The notes: generated by a model from the letters alone, not told the origin. A stretch of 61,102 nt of DNA from Fidelibacterota bacterium (GCA_945903705.1 CAMDOZ010000004.1:1-61102); one strand, 5' to 3'; shown: positions 16,875 to 26,003, counted from the stretch's first letter. Numbers and translations: made by a program.

Positions 16875-17264
16875 CTACCGCATTCCCATCACCTTCATCA
16901 GGCGCTTATCTACTTCTGCGAGCAGCATGACCGGGTGAGCCGGCTTGTAGAGCATCGCGACGCGGCCGGTCTGGAAGTCGTCATCGTCGTCGACAAGTTC
17001 CTCGACCTTGTCCGGCTGGCCTGTCACCAGAATCGTTGCGATGCCGGGCGCTTTGTCCTGCAGAATTTGGCGCAATTCGAGTCCGCCCATCACCGGCATC
17101 ATGACGTCGATGATCGCGAGATCGATAGAACTTGTTCTGATGACTTTGAGAGCTTCTTCACCGTCACCGGCTTGCAACACATCGTAGCCACGATGGCGTA
17201 AGAGTTCTGTAAACGACTCCCGCACCATCACGTTGTCGTCGACAACGAGAATGCGACCTAACAC
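16875..17264 (-). CDS. stand-alone CheY-like response regulator
   Basis: A 129-residue single receiver domain. The acidic pocket is in ILVVDDNVMVRESF, the acceptor Asp in LAIIDVMMPVMGG, the Thr/Ser switch in TILVTGQ and the Lys in AMLYKPAHP. There is an acidic insert, VDDDDDFQTG, between strands 4 and 5. No output domain and no kinase are adjacent, so partners are unknown; it may act by protein binding as in phosphorelays. Convergent with sufA, 10 bases apart. Confidence 0.9.
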   Translation of the reverse strand: MLGRILVVDDNVMVRESFTELLRHRGYDVLQAGDGEEALKVIRTSSIDLAIIDVMMPVMGGLELRQILQDKAPGIATILVTGQPDKVEELVDDDDDFQTGRVAMLYKPAHPVMLLAEVDKRLMKVMGMR

Positions 17265-17419
17265 GATGATCCCCCATCCACTGTATCCATACCCCGAGGC
17301 AGAAGGATAATCGTGAGGCCTATTTACTTCAATGTTTTAGCCTGCAACTCTGCGGTGATAATGTCACTGCAAGCCAGAAGCGAGCGCGGGCGCCCCGCGC
17401 ATTTAGACGAGTAGCCCCT

Positions 17420-17632
17420 ATGGAAAGTGTCTTCACGTTTCTTCTCGGCCTAGCGCTCGTGGCTGTGGTGGCCGTGCTGGCGACGGGGCTTGTGGCCTTT
17501 ATCGCTGGCGGAGAATTCAATCGCAAATACGCGAACAAATTAATGCGCTTACGTGTCGCGACACAGGCTGTGGCTGTGCTGCTTTTGCTGATTCTTTTGC
17601 TACTGAGGACTTTCAGCAACACAAGCGGTTGA
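17420..17632 (+). CDS. twin-transmembrane HIG1-domain protein
   Basis: A 70-residue membrane protein with two hydrophobic helices (FTFLLGLALVAVVAVLATGLV and QAVAVLLLLILLLL) joined by a basic loop containing NKLMRLRVATQ. This N-(K)LMRLRV-Q motif is the signature of the HIG_1_N family, also annotated 'twin transmembrane protein' in alphaproteobacteria. Mitochondrial relatives (Rcf1/Hig1) assist respiratory supercomplexes; the bacterial role is unproven. No strong ribosome site is seen. Confidence 0.85.
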   Translation: MESVFTFLLGLALVAVVAVLATGLVAFIAGGEFNRKYANKLMRLRVATQAVAVLLLLILLLLRTFSNTSG

Positions 17633-17676
17633 GGGAAGCGGCGCTGCGCACGGGCATTTTGCGCAACTGAATCGCA

Positions 17677-18531
17677 CTACGCGATGTTCGGCCGCTCCGG
17701 CCGGTAGACGATTTTGTTCGCACCCTCGAAATTTTCGATCTGTTGAATGAGATCACGGCGCCGCTGGCGGGTCGCCTGCACCAGCGCCGGCGTGATGCCG
17801 GCATTACCGATGGCGTTGCTGGCGATCAGTTCCTGCACGCGATCGAGGAAGGACTTGTGCGTCAGCGCCTCGGTCATGTCGGCGCAGAAACCGATGAAGT
17901 GCGAGAGCCGCACCGGGCGGTTGGGCGCTGGATGGTAGGCGGAGACGGCATAAGATCCGGTCTTGCGGTCCCGCCGCTCGAGAATGGCCGCGCGCAGATA
18001 TTGGGGAAAAGGCGTGAACACGAAGGCCGTCTGGCTGTCGTGCTCGACCGCAAGGTCCTCGAGCGCGCCGAGGATATTGCCGGCGGCTTCCGAGACGATA
18101 GAATCGGATACGTCCTCGCCGGCGGCCAGCGCCTCGACCTGAGCGATTGCCGCGTTCTCTTCACGGCTCGAGAAAATTTGGTCGCCGCCGATATGCAGCG
18201 AGGCCCAATTCTCCGGATTGTAGTCGATATCGAACTTCGAGACTTTGCGGCGCCATTGGGCGTCCCAGTCGAACTCGCTGGCATCCTGAAGGATGTTCGG
18301 ATCGCGCCTGATTTCTTCCACGACCACCGCGGCCATCCGCATCGTGCCGGGGATGTTCTGGCCGCGCACAATGGCCATGATCGTACTCATCTTCGTTTTC
18401 ACCGGGATCGTGATCCGGTTGGAGCGAAGCGTCAGTACGGGCACGTCGCGCGCGCTTTCCTCGTCGAGTTCGGCGAACTGGTGAACGACCGATTTCTCTC
18501 TGAAGAGCGTAAGTGTGCCGATCTCAACCAT
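17677..18531 (-). CDS. conserved hypothetical protein, 284 aa
   Basis: I do not recognise a family. The protein is soluble-looking, without signal peptide or membrane helices. It contains TLRSNRITIPVKTKMSTIMA, ENWASLHIGGDQIFSSREE, AFVFTPFPQYLRAAILERRD, and SHFIGFCADMTEALTHKSF, ending with a basic and Gln-rich helix (ATRQRRRDLIQQIENFEG). Composition and codon use look like the neighbours. It is flanked by a HIG1 gene and N-formylglutamate amidohydrolase with no obvious link. Confidence 0.7.
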   Translation of the reverse strand: MVEIGTLTLFREKSVVHQFAELDEESARDVPVLTLRSNRITIPVKTKMSTIMAIVRGQNIPGTMRMAAVVVEEIRRDPNILQDASEFDWDAQWRRKVSKFDIDYNPENWASLHIGGDQIFSSREENAAIAQVEALAAGEDVSDSIVSEAAGNILGALEDLAVEHDSQTAFVFTPFPQYLRAAILERRDRKTGSYAVSAYHPAPNRPVRLSHFIGFCADMTEALTHKSFLDRVQELIASNAIGNAGITPALVQATRQRRRDLIQQIENFEGANKIVYRPERPNIA

Positions 18532-18628
18532 GCCTAAGCCATACCACCCAAAGACGTTCGTATCGCGTTCGAACGACTATATTTTATAGATCAGCGCTCA
18601 GAAAGGTTTTTCAACTAGCGCGGGTGTC

Positions 18629-19534
18629 CTATTCCGCGCTGAGGCGTTCGGGACGCAGTGCCGTTCCCCACTCGCCGGCCAGAGCGACAAGACGGGCCAT
18701 GAGGGCGCCGATGTCGGCTTTCAGCACCGAAAACCCGGGCCGAGGCTCCAGCGTCGCTTCGTCCACGTAAAGGTTTCGATTGATCTCAAGTTGCAAGACA
18801 TGAGTTCCGTTGCCCGGATCGGCGTAGTGTTGCGTCGTGAAGCCGCCCGCATAGGGGTTGTTGCGCGTGACGCGGTAATGGCGCTGCGAAAGGAATGCGT
18901 CGACGGTGTCCGTGACGGCCGGCGCGCATGAAAGTCCGGTGCGGTCGCCGAGCACCATGTCGATGGTGCGCGGATCGCCTACGGCCGTCACCGGAAGCCC
19001 GGTCGACGGCATGGAATGACAGTCGATCAGGATGCAGAAGCCGAATTGCTCATGGGCGCGCGCGATAAGACCCGCGAGCGCGCGATGGTAGGGACGGTAG
19101 ACGCCCTCGATCCGGCGTTCAGCTTCGTCGAAGTACAGCTTGGTCCGGTAGATCTCACGCCGTGTCGCGACGATGCGGGGGATTGTCCCAAGTCCAGCCC
19201 CAACACGAACGGACGTCGTATTGGCAAAAGCGGGCAGTGGGTCGTTGAACATCTCCGGATCGAGCTCGTAGGGCTCGCGGTTCACATCGAGATAGGCGCG
19301 CGGATACAAGGCCCGCACCAGCGGGGCGCCGAGGCTCGGGGCGTCGGAGAAAAGTTGATCGACGTAACAATCCTCCGAGCGACGCAGCATGGCGAGATCG
19401 AGCGGCGACGCGGCCACGAACTCGGGCGGGTAGAACGAGCCCGAGTGCGGCGAGGCAAACACCAGGGGGACGCTGTGCCGGGTGGGCTCCAGGACCTCGA
19501 TGGGGTTCGTCGGCAGGGATGCTGGCGTGATCAC
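18629..19534 (-). CDS. N-formylglutamate amidohydrolase family protein
   Basis: About 301 residues. Family motifs: PLVFASPHSGSFYPPEF (His of the zinc site), EDCYVDQLF, YLDVNREPYELDPEMF, ILIDCHSMPS with metal-binding DCHS, RNNPYAGGFTTQHYA and LQLEINRNLYVDE. The family hydrolyses N-formylglutamate, the last step of one histidine degradation route, but no hut genes are nearby. The frame stays open upstream to 19774 through the tRNA gene; I use GTG 19534 because it gives the family length. GTG 19642 is an alternative. There is no ATG between the tRNA and the conserved region. Confidence 0.88.
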   Translation of the reverse strand: MITPASLPTNPIEVLEPTRHSVPLVFASPHSGSFYPPEFVAASPLDLAMLRRSEDCYVDQLFSDAPSLGAPLVRALYPRAYLDVNREPYELDPEMFNDPLPAFANTTSVRVGAGLGTIPRIVATRREIYRTKLYFDEAERRIEGVYRPYHRALAGLIARAHEQFGFCILIDCHSMPSTGLPVTAVGDPRTIDMVLGDRTGLSCAPAVTDTVDAFLSQRHYRVTRNNPYAGGFTTQHYADPGNGTHVLQLEINRNLYVDEATLEPRPGFSVLKADIGALMARLVALAGEWGTALRPERLSAE

Positions 19535-19698
19535 GGGCGGATGCGGCTGGGCGGCGTAAGGGGCTGGAAACCATGGATTGTAAGTCGATCTGTCCGGGGG
19601 CCGCCAGGGTTTCCGCCGAGGGCGCTGGCGGGGGTCTTGCACTTCCCAAAACTTGCCTTTAAACAACGCCCTCCGGGCCTTACAGGCCCCGGCAAAGT

Positions 19699-19773
19699 GG
19701 GCGCGTAGTTCAGCGGTAGAATGTGCCCTTGACATGGGAAAGGTCACAGGTTCGATCCCTGTCGCGCCCACCA
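19699..19773 (+). tRNA. tRNA-Val (anticodon GAC)
   Basis: A 75-base cloverleaf with acceptor stem GGGCGCG/CGCGCCC, discriminator A and encoded CCA at 19771-19773. The T arm is ACAGG-TTCGATC-CCTGT. The anticodon loop TTGACAT gives GAC. The anticodon stem has a G-A mismatch at the second pair (TGCCC/GGGAA) and the D stem uses a G-T pair, which may be lineage features. A small hairpin AATTCG-CACAG-CGAATT follows at 19780-19796. Confidence 0.96.
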
Positions 19774-19985
19774 TTTATGAATTCGCACAGCGAATTTGAA
19801 AATGGTCCCTCGGAGGGAAGGGTTCGGCAAAGAACCCTCTCGGCATACGAGCCGCCCACCTCCAACACCCCAGCCACCCTCGGCTGTACAATTTCCTGAC
19901 GCCGCCCGGACTGATTGCGGCCCGCAATTCACGCGTTCTTTACAGCACTGCGTGTTCAAGTCCCGGAATGCGCCACTTATCGTGG

Positions 19986-20001
19986 TGGCACGCTTCTTGC
20001 T
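19986..20001 (+). promoter_or_regulatory. sigma-54 promoter of the PEP-CTERM gene
   Basis: TGGCACG-CTTC-TTGCT matches the -24/-12 consensus TGGCACG-N4-TTGCW at every position, with the GG and GC doublets correctly spaced. It lies 62 bases upstream of the PEP-CTERM start, in the 290-base gap after the tRNA that otherwise contains no gene. RpoN-dependent transcription needs an enhancer-binding activator; none is encoded in the window. Confidence 0.85.
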
Positions 20002-20063
20002 CCTAGGAGGACGTCGATCATCGACCCCGTCCCGTTCGGGATGCGGCATTTCGGAGAAGAGCT

Positions 20064-20663
20064 ATGTTGCGTCAGTTTTTTCAATTGAAACGTATTTTTA
20101 CATGGGCGGCCGCGGCTGCGGCCCTCATAGCGATCTCGCTACCCGCCTCCGCGGCGGTGATTCAGCAGACGTCGTTCGGCATCTCTGGTGCATTCCAGAT
20201 CCCGTCCGGCCAGCACCTTGGCAATGCGGACGCCATCACCATTGGTAACGGCGGCACGATTATCGTCACGCAGGCGGACCCCTACGACCTCGCCGGCGTC
20301 GTCAACTTCGGCCAGGTCGGCACACTGCAGAATATTCCGAGCCTGTCCGCCTTCACGCCGATCATGGGCTATCTCACGCTCGCGAGCGGCGTATCCCTCG
20401 ATCTCTTGTCACTGAGCATTGTCGATCGTCAGGGCCCGACGCCCGGTTTCCTCAATCTTTTCGGTCGCGGCACCCTGCACGCGCCTGGCTTCGATGCGAC
20501 CGAAGGCCTCTTCAGCTGGGCCGGCACCACAACTGACAACCTGACCTTCACCTTCTCCGTGCACACCTCGGCTGTTCCCGAGCCGGTCCCTGTGGCGCTT
20601 CTGGGTCTCGGTTTGCTCGGCGTCGTCTACATGCGCCGCCGCCAGCTGACGGCCCGCATCTAA
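20064..20663 (+). CDS. PEP-CTERM sorting domain protein
   Basis: A 199-residue exported protein. The N-terminus has a signal peptide (basic LKRIFTW, hydrophobic AAAAAALIAISL, cut near ASA-A). The C-terminus has the tripartite PEP-CTERM signal: VPEPVPVA, a hydrophobic stretch LLGLGLLGVVYM and a basic tail RRRQ. Such signals are recognised by exosortase (EpsH/XrtA), which cuts the protein during export, usually in exopolysaccharide-producing bacteria. The body is a Gly/Thr/Ser-rich beta-type domain with no known catalytic motif. No exosortase is in this window. A sigma-54 promoter precedes and a strong terminator follows, so the gene is monocistronic. Confidence 0.9.
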   Translation: MLRQFFQLKRIFTWAAAAAALIAISLPASAAVIQQTSFGISGAFQIPSGQHLGNADAITIGNGGTIIVTQADPYDLAGVVNFGQVGTLQNIPSLSAFTPIMGYLTLASGVSLDLLSLSIVDRQGPTPGFLNLFGRGTLHAPGFDATEGLFSWAGTTTDNLTFTFSVHTSAVPEPVPVALLGLGLLGVVYMRRRQLTARI

Positions 20664-20686
20664 GGCCTCAAGTTTTATGTTGGGAG

Positions 20687-20718
20687 ATCCGCCGCGAGAC
20701 GATCCGCGGCGGATTTTT
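20687..20718 (+). terminator. intrinsic terminator of the PEP-CTERM gene
   Basis: ATCCGCCGCG and CGCGGCGGAT form a perfect 10-bp stem with an 8-base loop, followed by TTTTT. It starts 24 bases after the stop of the PEP-CTERM gene and ends next to the stop of the convergent serine hydrolase gene. Confidence 0.9.
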
Positions 20719-20719
20719 C

Positions 20720-21724
20720 TTATGACGTGATAGCCTGCACGATCTCACCCATGAGATCGTGCAGATTGCTGCGGTGGCCCGTACGGCCCGCCGGGCTGGA
20801 GTCGTCCGAGGTCATCGCGACCGTGAGATCCAGCGACGGTGCGATGTAGAGCATCTGGCCACCGAAGCCCCACGCATAGGGCACCGTGTGTCCCGCAATC
20901 TCGCGCATGAACCAACCGTAGCCATAGCCGTCGCCGGTGAAGCGCGAGTTGGTGCGCGGCTCCCATGAGGTTTCGATCCACTGCGGCGAAATAAGCTGCC
21001 GCCCGTTTCTTGCGCGGCCCGTATTGCGGTAGAGCTCGCCGAAGGCCAAGAGCGATCGCGCGCTCATGGCCATTTGGTTTCCGCCCAGGTAGATCCCTTG
21101 TGGGTCGCGCTGCCAGTCGCCGATGGCAAATCCTTCCTGAGGTCCCAGCCATTCGCGGGCGAGCTCCAGGGTGGACCGCTTCGCGGTGCGGGTGAGGATC
21201 GCCGAGAGAAGGTGCGAAGAGCCGGTGGAGTAGAGCATCGCGCCGCCCGGTTCGTCGTCGAAGGGCTGGGCGAGGGCCGTGCGCACCCAGTTCTTGCTTT
21301 GCACCCAGCGGCCGTAGTTGGCGCCCGAGGTGCGGCCGAGGCCGGCCTGCATCGAGAGGAGGTTGCCGACGGTGATCTTGAAGAGGCGCGGATCGGCCTT
21401 CGCGGGCAAATCGGCCTCGAGCACGGAGGTGATGGGCTGGTCGATGCCGGCGAGAATCCCTTTGTCGATGGCGACACCGACCAGGGCCGATATGACCGAT
21501 TTCGACGCGGACTTGATATTCGTCGCCGCGCTCGCCTTATGACCGCGATAGCCGCGCTCGGCGATGATCTCGCCCTTATGCGAGATAACGACGGTCTTCA
21601 GCGGCCGCAGACCGGCCGCTCGGTCTAAGACGGGTGCGAGCGAAGCCGCACTTGCGCCCAGCGCCGTGCGCGGCAGGGCGAGCAGAAGTGCAAATGAAAG
21701 CGCCGACCGTCTATCCATCGTCAC
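20720..21724 (-). CDS. serine hydrolase, class C beta-lactamase fold
   Basis: A 334-residue exported protein (signal MDRRSALSFALLLALPRTAL, cut near LGA-S). The SxxK catalytic motif is SASK at residues 72-75 (IKSASKSVISALVG), the tyrosine motif is YSTGSSH and the third motif is a GFGG variant near the C-terminus (AWGFGGQMLYI) instead of HTG. This fits the beta-lactamase/D-aminopeptidase/esterase superfamily, family PF00144; most such proteins are esterases or peptidases, not resistance enzymes. The convergent PEP-CTERM gene is unrelated. Confidence 0.87.
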   Translation of the reverse strand: MTMDRRSALSFALLLALPRTALGASAASLAPVLDRAAGLRPLKTVVISHKGEIIAERGYRGHKASAATNIKSASKSVISALVGVAIDKGILAGIDQPITSVLEADLPAKADPRLFKITVGNLLSMQAGLGRTSGANYGRWVQSKNWVRTALAQPFDDEPGGAMLYSTGSSHLLSAILTRTAKRSTLELAREWLGPQEGFAIGDWQRDPQGIYLGGNQMAMSARSLLAFGELYRNTGRARNGRQLISPQWIETSWEPRTNSRFTGDGYGYGWFMREIAGHTVPYAWGFGGQMLYIAPSLDLTVAMTSDDSSPAGRTGHRSNLHDLMGEIVQAITS

Positions 21725-21861
21725 GGTTATAGCAAGAAGGCTTGCATGTTTTATGCAGAAATCGCCGGGTTTCCTGCCCAGATTTTCGTTGAAAAACCGC
21801 AGTTACAATGGAATGTATCCCGCCAACGATGTGAGACGGATAAAACAGCGGACGGGAACGC

Positions 21862-23013
21862 ATGGACTTCAGGCTCACCGACGACCAGCAGGCATTTCAG
21901 GAGACCGCGCGCAAGTTCGCACGCGACGTCTTCGTGCCCAATGCTGCCCGCTGGGACGAGGAGAAGCATTTCCCGGTCGAGGAACTGCGCGAAGCTGCGG
22001 CCCTCGGTTTCGGCGGCATGTATGTCTCGCCGGACTTTGACGGCACAGGCCTTGGCCGGCTGGACAGCGCCATCATCCTCGAAGAGCTCGCCGCCGGCTG
22101 CACCTCGACCGCCGCATATATCTCGATCCACAACATGGTCGCGGCCATGATTGACCGCTTCGGCGGAGCTGAAATCAAGAAGACGTTCCTGCCGAAACTT
22201 TGTTCGATGGAATGGTTCGCAAGCTACTGCCTCACCGAACCATCCTCAGGCTCCGACGCCGCATCCTTGCGTACCAAAGCCGTACGCGACGGCGACCATT
22301 ACATTCTCAACGGCTCGAAGGCCTTTATCTCCGGCGGCGGCCGGTCTGACGTCTACGCTATCATGGTGCGCACGGGCGAGGACGGCCCGAAGGGCATCAG
22401 TTGCGTCCTGGTCGAGAACGGCACACCCGGTCTCTCATTCGGTGCGCAGGAGAAAAAGCTCGGCTGGAACAGCCAGCCTACGTCAGCTGTGATCCTTGAA
22501 GATTGCCGCGTGCCGATCACCAACCGTCTCGGCGCAGAAGGCGAGGGCTTCAAGATCGCCATGGTCGGCCTCGACGGTGGGCGCATCAATATCGGGGCCT
22601 GCTCGGTCGGCGCCGCGCGCGCCTGTCTCGACATCTCCACCGAATACGTGCAGACGCGCACGCAGTTCAGCCAAACGCTCGCCGGATTCCAGTCGGTGCA
22701 GTTCAAGCTCGCCGACATGGCCACGGATCTGCACGCGGCGCGACTGATGGTGCACGACGCCGCCATGCGCCTCGACGCGAAAGAGCCGGACGCCACCAAG
22801 TACTGCGCCATGGCCAAGCGCCTCGCGAGCGACGTGGGTTTCGAAATCTGCAATACGGCGCTTCAGCTCCATGGCGGCTACGGCTACCTCAAGGACTATC
22901 CCATCGAGCGCTTCCTGCGCGACGCGCGGGTGCACCAGATCCTCGAAGGGACCAATGAGATCATGCGCGTCATCGTCTCGCGCTACGTTCTGCAAAGCGG
23001 CGGACGGGCATGA
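21862..23013 (+). CDS. acyl-CoA dehydrogenase, likely isobutyryl-CoA dehydrogenase
   Basis: A 383-residue flavoprotein of the acyl-CoA dehydrogenase family. It starts [23 protein letters not shown]/substrate regions are [15 protein letters not shown] and [14 protein letters not shown]; the catalytic Glu lies in the C-terminal block [19 protein letters not shown]. It precedes 3-hydroxyisobutyryl-CoA hydrolase and 3-hydroxyisobutyrate dehydrogenase, so it likely oxidises isobutyryl-CoA to methacrylyl-CoA in valine breakdown. Substrate is inferred from context. It overlaps the next gene by ATGA. Confidence 0.93.
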   Translation: MDFRLTDDQQAFQETARKFARDVFVPNAARWDEEKHFPVEELREAAALGFGGMYVSPDFDGTGLGRLDSAIILEELAAGCTSTAAYISIHNMVAAMIDRFGGAEIKKTFLPKLCSMEWFASYCLTEPSSGSDAASLRTKAVRDGDHYILNGSKAFISGGGRSDVYAIMVRTGEDGPKGISCVLVENGTPGLSFGAQEKKLGWNSQPTSAVILEDCRVPITNRLGAEGEGFKIAMVGLDGGRINIGACSVGAARACLDISTEYVQTRTQFSQTLAGFQSVQFKLADMATDLHAARLMVHDAAMRLDAKEPDATKYCAMAKRLASDVGFEICNTALQLHGGYGYLKDYPIERFLRDARVHQILEGTNEIMRVIVSRYVLQSGGRA

Positions 23014-24083
23014 ACGTCGCCGCGGCCGCCGAAGCCGAAGTGCTGTTCGAGCGCAAAGGCGCCCTCGGCTATATCCTCCTCAATCGCCCCAAGGCGCTGA
23101 ATGCTCTCACATTGAATATGTGTGAGCTCATGACGGCGCGGCTCAAGGCCTGGGCAACGGACGACAGCGTGAAGGCCGTTGTCATCCGGGGCGCGGGCGA
23201 AAAGGCCTTCTGCGCCGGCGGCGATGTCGTGCGCCTTTATGAAGACGGCAAGGCCGGTCGCCCTTACCCCACGCAGTTCTGGGCCACCGAATACCGGCTC
23301 AACACCCTCATCAAGCGCTACCCCAAGCCCTACATCGCGCTGGTCGACGGCATTGTCATGGGCGGCGGCGTGGGTGTCTCGGTGCACGGCGGCTACCGCG
23401 TCGCCACCGACCGGACGATGTTCGCCATGCCCGAGACCGGCATCGGATTGTTCCCGGATGTCGGCGGCGGTTACTTCTTGCCGCGCCTTTCCGGCTCCGC
23501 CGGCATGTACCTGGGCCTGACGGGCAAGCGCCTCAAAGGCGCGGACTGCGTGGCGCTCGGCCTCGCCGAAGCCTTGATCCCCCACGATCGTCTTGCCGAT
23601 CTCGAAGCCAAGCTCGCGAGCGACGCCGTCTCCGACCTCGATGAGATGTCCTATCTCATTGGTCAGTTCGCCGATCCGGTCAAGAACGCGCCCATCTCGG
23701 CCGATCGCACGTCCATCAGCCGCCATTTCGATCTCGGCTCCGTCGAGGCGATCATGGCCTCTCTCGCCGGCGATAGCGGTGAATGGGCCGTTGAGCAGCT
23801 CAAGGTCCTTAAAGGGAAGTCGCCCACCTCGATGAAGGTGACGTTCCGTCAGATCCGCGAAGGCACCGCCCTCAAGTTCGAAGACTGCATGAAGATGGAA
23901 TGGCGCATGGCCAACCGCTGCGCCGCCGGCCACGACTTTTACGAGGGCGTGCGCGCGCTTCTGATCGACAAGGACAACACGCCGCGCTGGTCGCCCGCAA
24001 CGCTCGCCGAAGTCACTGATGCCGACGTGGCCGCATACTTCGCACCGCTGGCCGGCAAGGAACTCGATTTGTCAGGGATTTGA
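23010..24083 (+). CDS. 3-hydroxyisobutyryl-CoA hydrolase (crotonase family)
   Basis: A 357-residue enoyl-CoA hydratase/isomerase family protein. [40 protein letters not shown] and [19 protein letters not shown] are characteristic of HIBCH rather than of simple enoyl-CoA hydratases, as are the length and the [18 protein letters not shown] block with catalytic Glu/Asp. It releases 3-hydroxyisobutyrate from its CoA ester in valine catabolism. It overlaps the acyl-CoA dehydrogenase by ATGA and is followed by mmsB. Confidence 0.95.
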   Translation: MNVAAAAEAEVLFERKGALGYILLNRPKALNALTLNMCELMTARLKAWATDDSVKAVVIRGAGEKAFCAGGDVVRLYEDGKAGRPYPTQFWATEYRLNTLIKRYPKPYIALVDGIVMGGGVGVSVHGGYRVATDRTMFAMPETGIGLFPDVGGGYFLPRLSGSAGMYLGLTGKRLKGADCVALGLAEALIPHDRLADLEAKLASDAVSDLDEMSYLIGQFADPVKNAPISADRTSISRHFDLGSVEAIMASLAGDSGEWAVEQLKVLKGKSPTSMKVTFRQIREGTALKFEDCMKMEWRMANRCAAGHDFYEGVRALLIDKDNTPRWSPATLAEVTDADVAAYFAPLAGKELDLSGI

Positions 24084-24094
24084 GGAGAATAAAA

Positions 24095-24970
24095 ATGGCC
24101 AACGTCGCATTCATCGGTCTCGGCAATATGGGCGGCCCTATGGCCCAGAACCAGCTCAAGGCCGGACACACGGTGCGGGTCTTCGACCTGTCGCAACCAG
24201 CCCTCGACGCGGCGAAGGCCGCGGGCGCAAGCATCGGCGCGAGCGCGGCCGAAGCCGCGAGCGGCGCGGACTGTGTCATCACCATGCTGCCCGCGGGCGG
24301 CCACGTCCGTCAGACTTATTTGAACGGTGGCGTCCTGGATGCGGCCAAGAAAGGCGCGATCTTCATCGACTGCTCCACGATCGACGTGCCAACGGCGCGC
24401 GACGTCATCAAGGCGGCCGAAGACAAGGGTTACCTGATGGTCGATGCGCCCGTCTCCGGCGGGATCGCGGCGGCATCGGCGGGCACGTTGACCTTCATGG
24501 TCGGCGGCAGCGACAAATCTTTCGCCGCCGCGAAGCCATTCCTCGAGCCCATGGGGAAGGTGATCGTTCACGCGGGCGCCCCCGGCAACGGTCAGGTCGC
24601 CAAGGTTTGTAACAATATGCTCCTCGGCATTTCGATGATCGGCACCTGCGAAGCCTTCAAACTCGCCGAGCGCCTGGGCCTCGATGCGCAGGTCCTGTTC
24701 GACATCAGTTCGAAAGCCTCCGGCCAGTGCTGGTCGATGACGTCCTACTGCCCAGTTCCGGGTCCGGTACCGACGTCGCCCGCCAACCGCGATTACAAGC
24801 CCGGCTTCGCGGCCGCGATGATGCTCAAGGATTTGAAGCTGAGCCAAGATGCGGCGGTCGCGGCGAACATGACGACGCCCATCGGCAAGGCCGCGACGGA
24901 GTTCTACGACAAGTTCGTGAAAGACGGTAACGGCAACGTCGATTTTTCGGGTATTATCCGGGCGCTTTGA
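24095..24970 (+). CDS. mmsB: 3-hydroxyisobutyrate dehydrogenase MmsB
   Basis: A 291-residue NAD-dependent dehydrogenase. The N-terminal Rossmann signature is VAFIGLGNMGGPMAQN, substrate-binding VDAPVSGGIAAASAGTL, catalytic Lys in GNGQVAKVCNNMLLG and C-terminal DYKPGFAAAMMLKDL. It oxidises 3-hydroxyisobutyrate to methylmalonate semialdehyde. ATG 24095 has a GAGGAG ribosome site; the frame also opens at TTG 24080. The three valine genes 21862-24970 form one operon; mmsA and an enoyl-CoA hydratase must be elsewhere. Confidence 0.95.
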   Translation: MANVAFIGLGNMGGPMAQNQLKAGHTVRVFDLSQPALDAAKAAGASIGASAAEAASGADCVITMLPAGGHVRQTYLNGGVLDAAKKGAIFIDCSTIDVPTARDVIKAAEDKGYLMVDAPVSGGIAAASAGTLTFMVGGSDKSFAAAKPFLEPMGKVIVHAGAPGNGQVAKVCNNMLLGISMIGTCEAFKLAERLGLDAQVLFDISSKASGQCWSMTSYCPVPGPVPTSPANRDYKPGFAAAMMLKDLKLSQDAAVAANMTTPIGKAATEFYDKFVKDGNGNVDFSGIIRAL

Positions 24971-24992
24971 TTCAATCCTAGACGAGCGACGC

Positions 24993-25547
24993 GTGATCAT
25001 CAGTTCCATTAAGGGCTATTTCGCGAGACGGCGCCGCCAGGCGCTCCGCATGCGCACGCCGCAGCGGCAGGTCGAAGACCATATGATGGAACTCCCGAAT
25101 TCGCCGACGGGTCTTGCGGGCGAACTCGCGGCCGCGATGCTCGCGAAAAAAAGTCTCGATACCACCAAGCAGGTCGATGTGCCGTTTCCTGAAGACTACT
25201 TCACGGGGGCGCGGTCCATCGACGACGAGGCGCGCGCGACGCTGCAGATCTATGAGCACAAACTGCAGCGATTCCGCGAGCAGCTTGTTCACCGCAATTC
25301 GATCTTCACCAGCAGCGTGGCGCGCGGCGTGTCGGTCTGGATTACGTCCATTCATGCGCTTGTCCATCCGGACCTGCGCCCGAAGGGCGAGGATCTGTGG
25401 GGACGCCTCATGCGGGGCGAGGACGACCTGGAATCGGCTTATCAGATGATGCTGCGGCGCGAGGTCACCGACGTCGAGCGCGAGTACCTGAAGTTCCGGC
25501 CGACGATACTTGTTCCACGGACTTCGCCGTGGACCATGCCGGATTAG
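24993..25547 (+). CDS. hypothetical protein, 184 aa
   Basis: Not recognised. Starts with GTG 24993 (MIISSIKGYFARRRRQALRM), giving a very basic N-terminus that could touch RNA, DNA or the membrane surface. The middle is acidic and helical (LQIYEHKLQRFREQLVHR), and one moderately hydrophobic stretch, SSVARGVSVWITSIHALVH, might be a membrane-associated helix. The C-terminal EREYLKFRPTILVPRTSPW looks structured. It follows mmsB by 22 bases on the same strand but no metabolic link is visible. Confidence 0.6.
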   Translation: MIISSIKGYFARRRRQALRMRTPQRQVEDHMMELPNSPTGLAGELAAAMLAKKSLDTTKQVDVPFPEDYFTGARSIDDEARATLQIYEHKLQRFREQLVHRNSIFTSSVARGVSVWITSIHALVHPDLRPKGEDLWGRLMRGEDDLESAYQMMLRREVTDVEREYLKFRPTILVPRTSPWTMPD

Positions 25548-25561
25548 CCGCTTCGAAGGCT

Positions 25562-25936
25562 CTAGTCTTTCCAACTACATTGGTTGTTACGGCGTACGGC
25601 CATAGTGCTTTCGCGCTTGTCGCACAAACTGATGCGTTGCTCGCACATCACGTTGCCGCTGCTTGAGATTTTCAAGAGACCATCGGTGATGCGCCACTCA
25701 CGGAGATACTGGCAGCCGGGGATATTGCTCGGAAAACGGTAGGTGACCTCGTCGCTCGCCGGGATCTCGTGGGTGATGAGGTTCCATGTGTAGTCGCGAA
25801 AGGCGTAGTCGAAGGTCATGACGACCGGACCCCGACTGTCGTTGGTGATGATGATTTCGGCCTTCTCTTGGCCCTGAGCCGCCGCCGGATCCGCGGCAAG
25901 AGCCGCCAACAGCACGGTCATGATCGCTGCGTGCAT
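25562..25936 (-). CDS. small secreted hypothetical protein
   Basis: About 124 residues from ATG 25936 (MHAAIMTVLLAALAADPAAAQ, a signal peptide); an in-frame ATG at 25969 would add a polar stretch. The mature part looks like a beta-sandwich (EIIITNDSRGPVVMTFDYA, EVTYRFPSNIPG) with four cysteines (GCQYL, NVMCEQ, SLCDK, QCSW) that could form two disulfides. No known family is evident. It is convergent with the hypothetical gene before it and lies 67 bases beyond parE on the same strand. Confidence 0.65.
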   Translation of the reverse strand: MHAAIMTVLLAALAADPAAAQGQEKAEIIITNDSRGPVVMTFDYAFRDYTWNLITHEIPASDEVTYRFPSNIPGCQYLREWRITDGLLKISSSGNVMCEQRISLCDKRESTMAVRRNNQCSWKD

Positions 25937-26003
25937 AATCCGATTTCCCCGTTCCCCAAGCTCACTCAACTAGAGCGTGAGTCGGCGCCGAGATCTATGC
26001 GGT

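Noticed and set aside
19535-19774. N-terminal extension of the amidohydrolase reading GIEPVTFPMSRAHSTAELRA
   Set aside because: This is the antisense of the tRNA-Val gene, a known false translation. The true protein starts after it.
20720-21724. Antibiotic-resistance beta-lactamase
   Set aside because: The third motif is GFGG rather than KTG/HTG-like and the gene lacks an AmpR neighbour; serine hydrolase is a safer name.
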